A stretch of 64,000 nucleotides of DNA from Physcomitrium patens (lineage: Eukaryota > Streptophyta > Bryopsida > Funariales > Funariaceae), in NCBI RefSeq assembly GCF_000002425.4, contig NC_037269.1:3795146-3859145 (forward strand), in the 5' to 3' direction. The notes beneath the pieces were generated by a model. That model did not search any database, had not been told where the DNA came from, and saw nothing but the letters and a program-made list of their open reading frames with translations. Both the position numbers and the translations under genes were made by a program. Below, piece after piece: positions 60,659 through 64,000 of this stretch; the stretch's first letter is position 1, and each line of letters begins with the position of its first letter.

Positions 60659-61639
60659 AATGATTCATACTTAGAATTCATTGCTAGTTATTTTACTATT
60701 ATAATTAATGCAAAGAAAAATTAGTGAAAAAATTATGGAGATCGTAAGAGTCTGCTTGAAAATTATTTTTACCTTTGGTTACTACCTTCTTGTAAATTAT
60801 TAAAAATGAATAATTATTTTAGCTAAAGAATCAAAATGAATTCCTCTTAAGAGCTTATTAATAAATTTTACAATAAAAACTATCCATTTCAAGCGTCTTA
60901 ATTCAAGTTCATTACACATTAATACAATAAACAACATATTTTTCTTATTATCTTAAAAAAATAAGATTTCATATTGAAAAAATTTCTCCTATAATTTTTA
61001 AATATAATTTTTGTAAGAAATTTTCTTTTATAATAAAAAAACACAATTAATATAATAAACAATAGAATCTAAATTTTGCAATAGTAATATTCTTAAGTTA
61101 TAAAGACATTAATTCTTATTGTATCTACATTATCTTAATAATTTTTTTTGAGCATGTCAACAAAATTTCTTTTCTATGAAGTTACTTTTAAATCTTATTA
61201 TAATTTAAATAAATTTAAAATTTAAAATTATTTTTTTAACATTTTAAACATGTGCATACATTCTAAAAGATTTTTTTTTAAATTACATATATTTTAAGCA
61301 TAATGTAGTTTTTTTAGTAATATGAAATTTTAAATATTTTAGTAATATGAATTCTTAAAGACTTGAACTATTTTTTTATTTAAAAAAACCCAATTTAGTT
61401 ACATAATCATTGTAATTATCAAAATTAGATAATAATTGATCCTTACATAAACTTAACTCTTTTATGTTGAATCTTATCAAATTATGTACATGTTAAAAAG
61501 AAAAAGAAAAAAAAAATGCCATCATCTTTTATCAAAATAGATGATAATTAGGACTTGAAGTAAAATAAATAAGTAAATAAATAAATAAAAACTGGATTTA
61601 GAATGATATTTAAAAAATTGAAATATCTTATGCATTAAT
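59601..61639. other. Very AT-rich stretch, no gene
   Basis: Two kilobases of very low GC with poly-T runs at 60,522-60,543 and 60,628-60,656. No coding signal or element ends recognised. Confidence 0.6.
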
Positions 61640-61814
61640 AAGCATACATGGAAGACATCAAAGAATCATACAAATGCGACAAAAAAATATTTGTGTTCTT
61701 TATTAACAACATCCACCTTATTTTAACCCAATCATTGACAATCATAACAAGATTTTATGAAGTAAGAAAAAATTGTTATTGTTATTCTTTCTTATATCTA
61801 CTTTTTTTTCATAC

Positions 61815-61849
<35 letters not shown>

Positions 61850-62200
61850 CTTCTTCTTCTTCTTCTTCTTCTTCTTCTCAAGTTAGAAGATTATTATCCA
61901 AAAAAATAATCTCAAGAATTATTCTTTGCAAAATCACAAAATAAATGACATAACTTATTATAATCTTTCACAACATTGAAATTAAGATGAAGATCCTAAA
62001 AAATACATGTTTTCTTTCTTCTAAATGGTGAAATACAATATGTTTGATACTACAACTATAAAAGATAGTCTCAATGTTTGGTAATATTATTAGAAATTGG
62101 TATTTTTCTTAATGTATTATTTGAAGGTGGTTATCAAGATGTATGATAATTATTGCTTAAATATAGATAAATATCAATGGTTCAAAAAACTTATTAATTA
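61640..62200 (+). mobile_element. Relic of the first Gypsy family (chromodomain end to 3' tail)
   Basis: Aligns with about 6,600-7,150 of the first Gypsy element, for example around 'aagatgaagatcct' (near 61,983 and 6,909) and 'tgtttggtaat' versus 'tatttggtaat'. A simple poly-T plus TTC tract (61,819-61,878) lies within it. It is a decayed fragment with no LTR seen. Confidence 0.65.
61819..61878 (+). repeat. Poly-T run followed by TTC microsatellite
   Basis: Thirty-one T then about ten TTC units. Confidence 0.95.
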
Positions 62201-62342
62201 ACTTTATACAAAGCATATATTATAATTTTTAGCAATCACTATTTGGCACATCTTAAATTTAATTTAGTTGTGAAGTAAATTAAAATTTAACTACTTTTGC
62301 CATAACTTATTTTTAAAATAAGAACTATTATCTATAAATAAA

Positions 62343-62366
62343 TATATATATATATATATATATATA
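62343..62366 (+). repeat. TA microsatellite
   Basis: About twelve TA units in AT-rich sequence between the Gypsy relic and the inverted-repeat element. Confidence 0.85.
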
Positions 62367-62629
62367 ACACTTAAAGAAAATAAAGCAAGTTGAAATAAAT
62401 AATATTAAGTAAAAGTTAATAATATCTAATATTTATAAAAAAAAACTTTTAAAAATTCAATAGATAAATAAGTAAATAAATAATCAAATTTACAAAGTTT
62501 ATTTATAAAATTCCAATTACCATCTACTTTTGAATTCTTTGTATAAGTGTTTTAGACTTGTCAAAAAGATGCTCTACTAAATATATAAAATCTATACAAT
62601 AATTTATTCAGTAGTCCATTCATCAAATA

Positions 62630-63009
62630 CATTCATCATGATTATCATATTCTTTGTCACATGTAGGTTGATTTAGTAAAAACTTGGGTCTATTTAACAT
62701 TCTTTTGATTTATTAAAAAAAATACTTTTATTATTATCTATTTTCTTTCAAAATATACAAAACAATCCAAAATTAGAATATAAATATAATTATATTTTTT
62801 ATATATCTATTAATAATTATATTTTTTATATATTAATTTCATAATTACATATTAATATGTCTTAATAACATTAACATACTATCCTTGGAGCAAGGCAAGG
62901 GCTTTCCAATGTTAGTTTATAATAATAAATATAAGGGAATGTTAAATAGACCCATGTTTTTACTAAATCAACCTATCCATGATGAGTGATATGGTAATCA
63001 TGATGAATG
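62630..63009. mobile_element. Inverted-repeat (MITE-like or foldback) element
   Basis: The arm at 62,630-62,714 and the reverse complement of 62,924-63,009 align over about 86 bp at roughly 85% identity by eye, sharing GGTTGATTTAGTAAAAAC and GGGTCTATTTAACATTC. The 209-bp core is AT-rich and non-coding. No clear target duplication was found, so the outer ends and superfamily are open. Confidence 0.6.
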
Positions 63010-63189
63010 TGGTTGGATTTTATTGGTTTTGAATCTATTAGTGGAGAAATGAATCTACATGTCATTATTTCTTTTGTTGATAGTTAGGATGGGTGGATAA
63101 ATTTAGAAAATTTATGAGTTTATTTGACATGAGTTTATTATGAATTTATTAGTAAATAAATATAAACATTCGCCTTATCGTGTCACTCA

Positions 63190-63195
63190 CACGTG
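63190..63195 (+). promoter_or_regulatory. G-box CACGTG (CACGTGGC)
   Basis: Perfect G-box extended to the ABRE-like CACGTGGC. bZIP and bHLH factors bind this core in plants. Confidence 0.55.
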
Positions 63196-63241
63196 GCAGA
63201 AGGCGATTGATTCACACACTCTCGGATGAGTCCGACATGGT

Positions 63242-63247
63242 CACGTG
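63242..63247 (+). promoter_or_regulatory. G-box CACGTG
   Basis: Second perfect G-box, 52 bp after the first. Paired ABRE/G-boxes are a common arrangement in abscisic-acid- or light-regulated plant promoters. Confidence 0.55.
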
Positions 63248-63547
63248 GTGGGGACGTCCTCAATCATGCGGCGACTTTGGGAGAGCACCGTTGTTCGTTC
63301 GTTCGTTTCTTTGTCGCCGTGAGCTCTGTAAGTTACGCTCCTGCTCCTTCGCAGCTTCGAATTCCGGCAATCTGTCCCGTCTCCTGAAAACTCTCCGTCC
63401 CACGCGATCCTAAATCCGAGGGGCTGCTTCTCGAACAAAACGCCGTGCAAATTGTTGCGGTTTACAAATTTTTCTGCCTAATTGTTCTTTTCCGGCGATT
63501 GATTGAATCTGGGTGCCTTGTTTTGGTGGTGTTTCTTGTAGACGAAT

Positions 63548-63556
63548 TTAGGGTTT
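63548..63556 (-). promoter_or_regulatory. Telo-box (TTAGGGTTT on plus)
   Basis: Exact telo-box in the probable leader of the right-edge gene. Confidence 0.45.
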
Positions 63557-64000
63557 TGTGGTGGAAACAAGTTTCGGCATTGGAGAGCTCGTGTATTTTG
63601 TGGGTTACGCAATTCTGCGGAAAATTGATGGGCGGGGGATCTGGCGCGGTTTTAGTTTAACGTCTGCATCCGAAATTGTGGGTAGAGTGTCAGGGTACGA
63701 GGTTTAGTTCGTTGAGGTTTCGTGTTTGTTTTTTTCTTTTGTGTGTTTTCGTGTGCTGCAGCATTGTCTGCGACTTGTGTTTGATTCCTCATCAATTCTC
63801 GATTCTCTGTGGCAGAGAGTTAGGATTTATTCAGCGAATTCCTCACATAGCAGCGGTTTTGCTACGGTTTCATGCGGCTGCTAGGAGCCACGCCCTATAC
63901 GAATTTGTATCACAGTTCTCTATTCTTTGGGTTATAGCAATTTTCTTTTGGGAGTTTTGTGATTGTCACTGCTAGTATTGATTGATCAACAGTCAAGAGA

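Larger units (their letters stand above)
63160..64000 (+). promoter_or_regulatory. Promoter and 5' leader of a gene running off the right end
   Basis: GC rises abruptly at about 63,160. The block has two G-boxes, a telo-box, pyrimidine-rich stretches and repeated TTCG units (63,296-63,307), typical of plant 5' leaders. Short open frames (63,180-63,413, 63,445-63,660, 63,676-63,975) do not resemble a known protein. I infer a gene start, probably on the plus strand, with the coding region beyond the window. Confidence 0.45.

Overview
The window looks like a plant nuclear chromosome, most likely from a moss. The main reason is a PPR gene relic at 35.2-36.0 kb whose wording and intronless layout resemble the large moss PPR families. 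Other support comes from intron-rich plant genes with telo-box promoters (AAACCCTAA) and many AT-rich Gypsy and Copia relics primed by initiator tRNA-Met. The species is inferred, not proven. Base composition is strongly two-state: gene islands near 40-45% GC sit in transposon sequence near 25% GC.

Layout. From 71 to about 7,830 lies an old chromodomain Gypsy element (+) with both LTRs recognisable and two related insertions nested in it. From 7.8 to 10.8 kb is AT-rich sequence with no recognisable gene. From 11,814 to 21,459 (+) is a complete 26-exon gene for the largest subunit of RNA polymerase III (NRPC1), with a telo-box 330 bp upstream. A short inverted-repeat DNA transposon (MITE) with a 6-bp target duplication sits at 22,926-23,290. 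From 25,522 to 31,704 (+) is a 17-exon gene for the gamma subunit of the AP-1 clathrin adaptor; intron 6 is of the rare GC-AG type. At 34,470-34,928 is an uncharacterised 152-aa single-pass membrane protein gene, followed by a PPR relic that stops abruptly at 35,992, where repeat-like sequence begins.

From 36 to 62 kb the window is almost entirely retroelement fossils. These are a minus-strand chromodomain Gypsy (36.6-42.8 kb), a minus-strand Tat/Athila-like Gypsy piece (43.6-45.7 kb), a plus-strand Copia with two LTRs (46.7-51.4 kb), an isolated minus-strand LTR with primer site (51.9-52.2 kb), a second plus-strand Copia (52.5-56.5 kb), a minus-strand Copia piece (58.4-59.6 kb) and a relic of the first Gypsy family (61.6-62.2 kb). 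Between them, at 57.65-58.42 kb, is a host-like piece with the PDF motif of plant organellar single-stranded DNA-binding (OSB) proteins. From about 63.16 kb to the end a new GC-rich island starts, with two CACGTG G-boxes and a telo-box; it looks like the promoter and 5' leader of a gene that lies beyond the window.

The two complete genes are housekeeping genes (Pol III transcription and trans-Golgi clathrin sorting) and are not functionally linked. I found no convincing new multi-gene system. The observations most worth following are the GC-AG intron, the orphan membrane protein, the OSB-like fragment, two inverted-repeat elements, a perfect 41-bp inverted repeat inside an old retroelement, and the truncated PPR gene.
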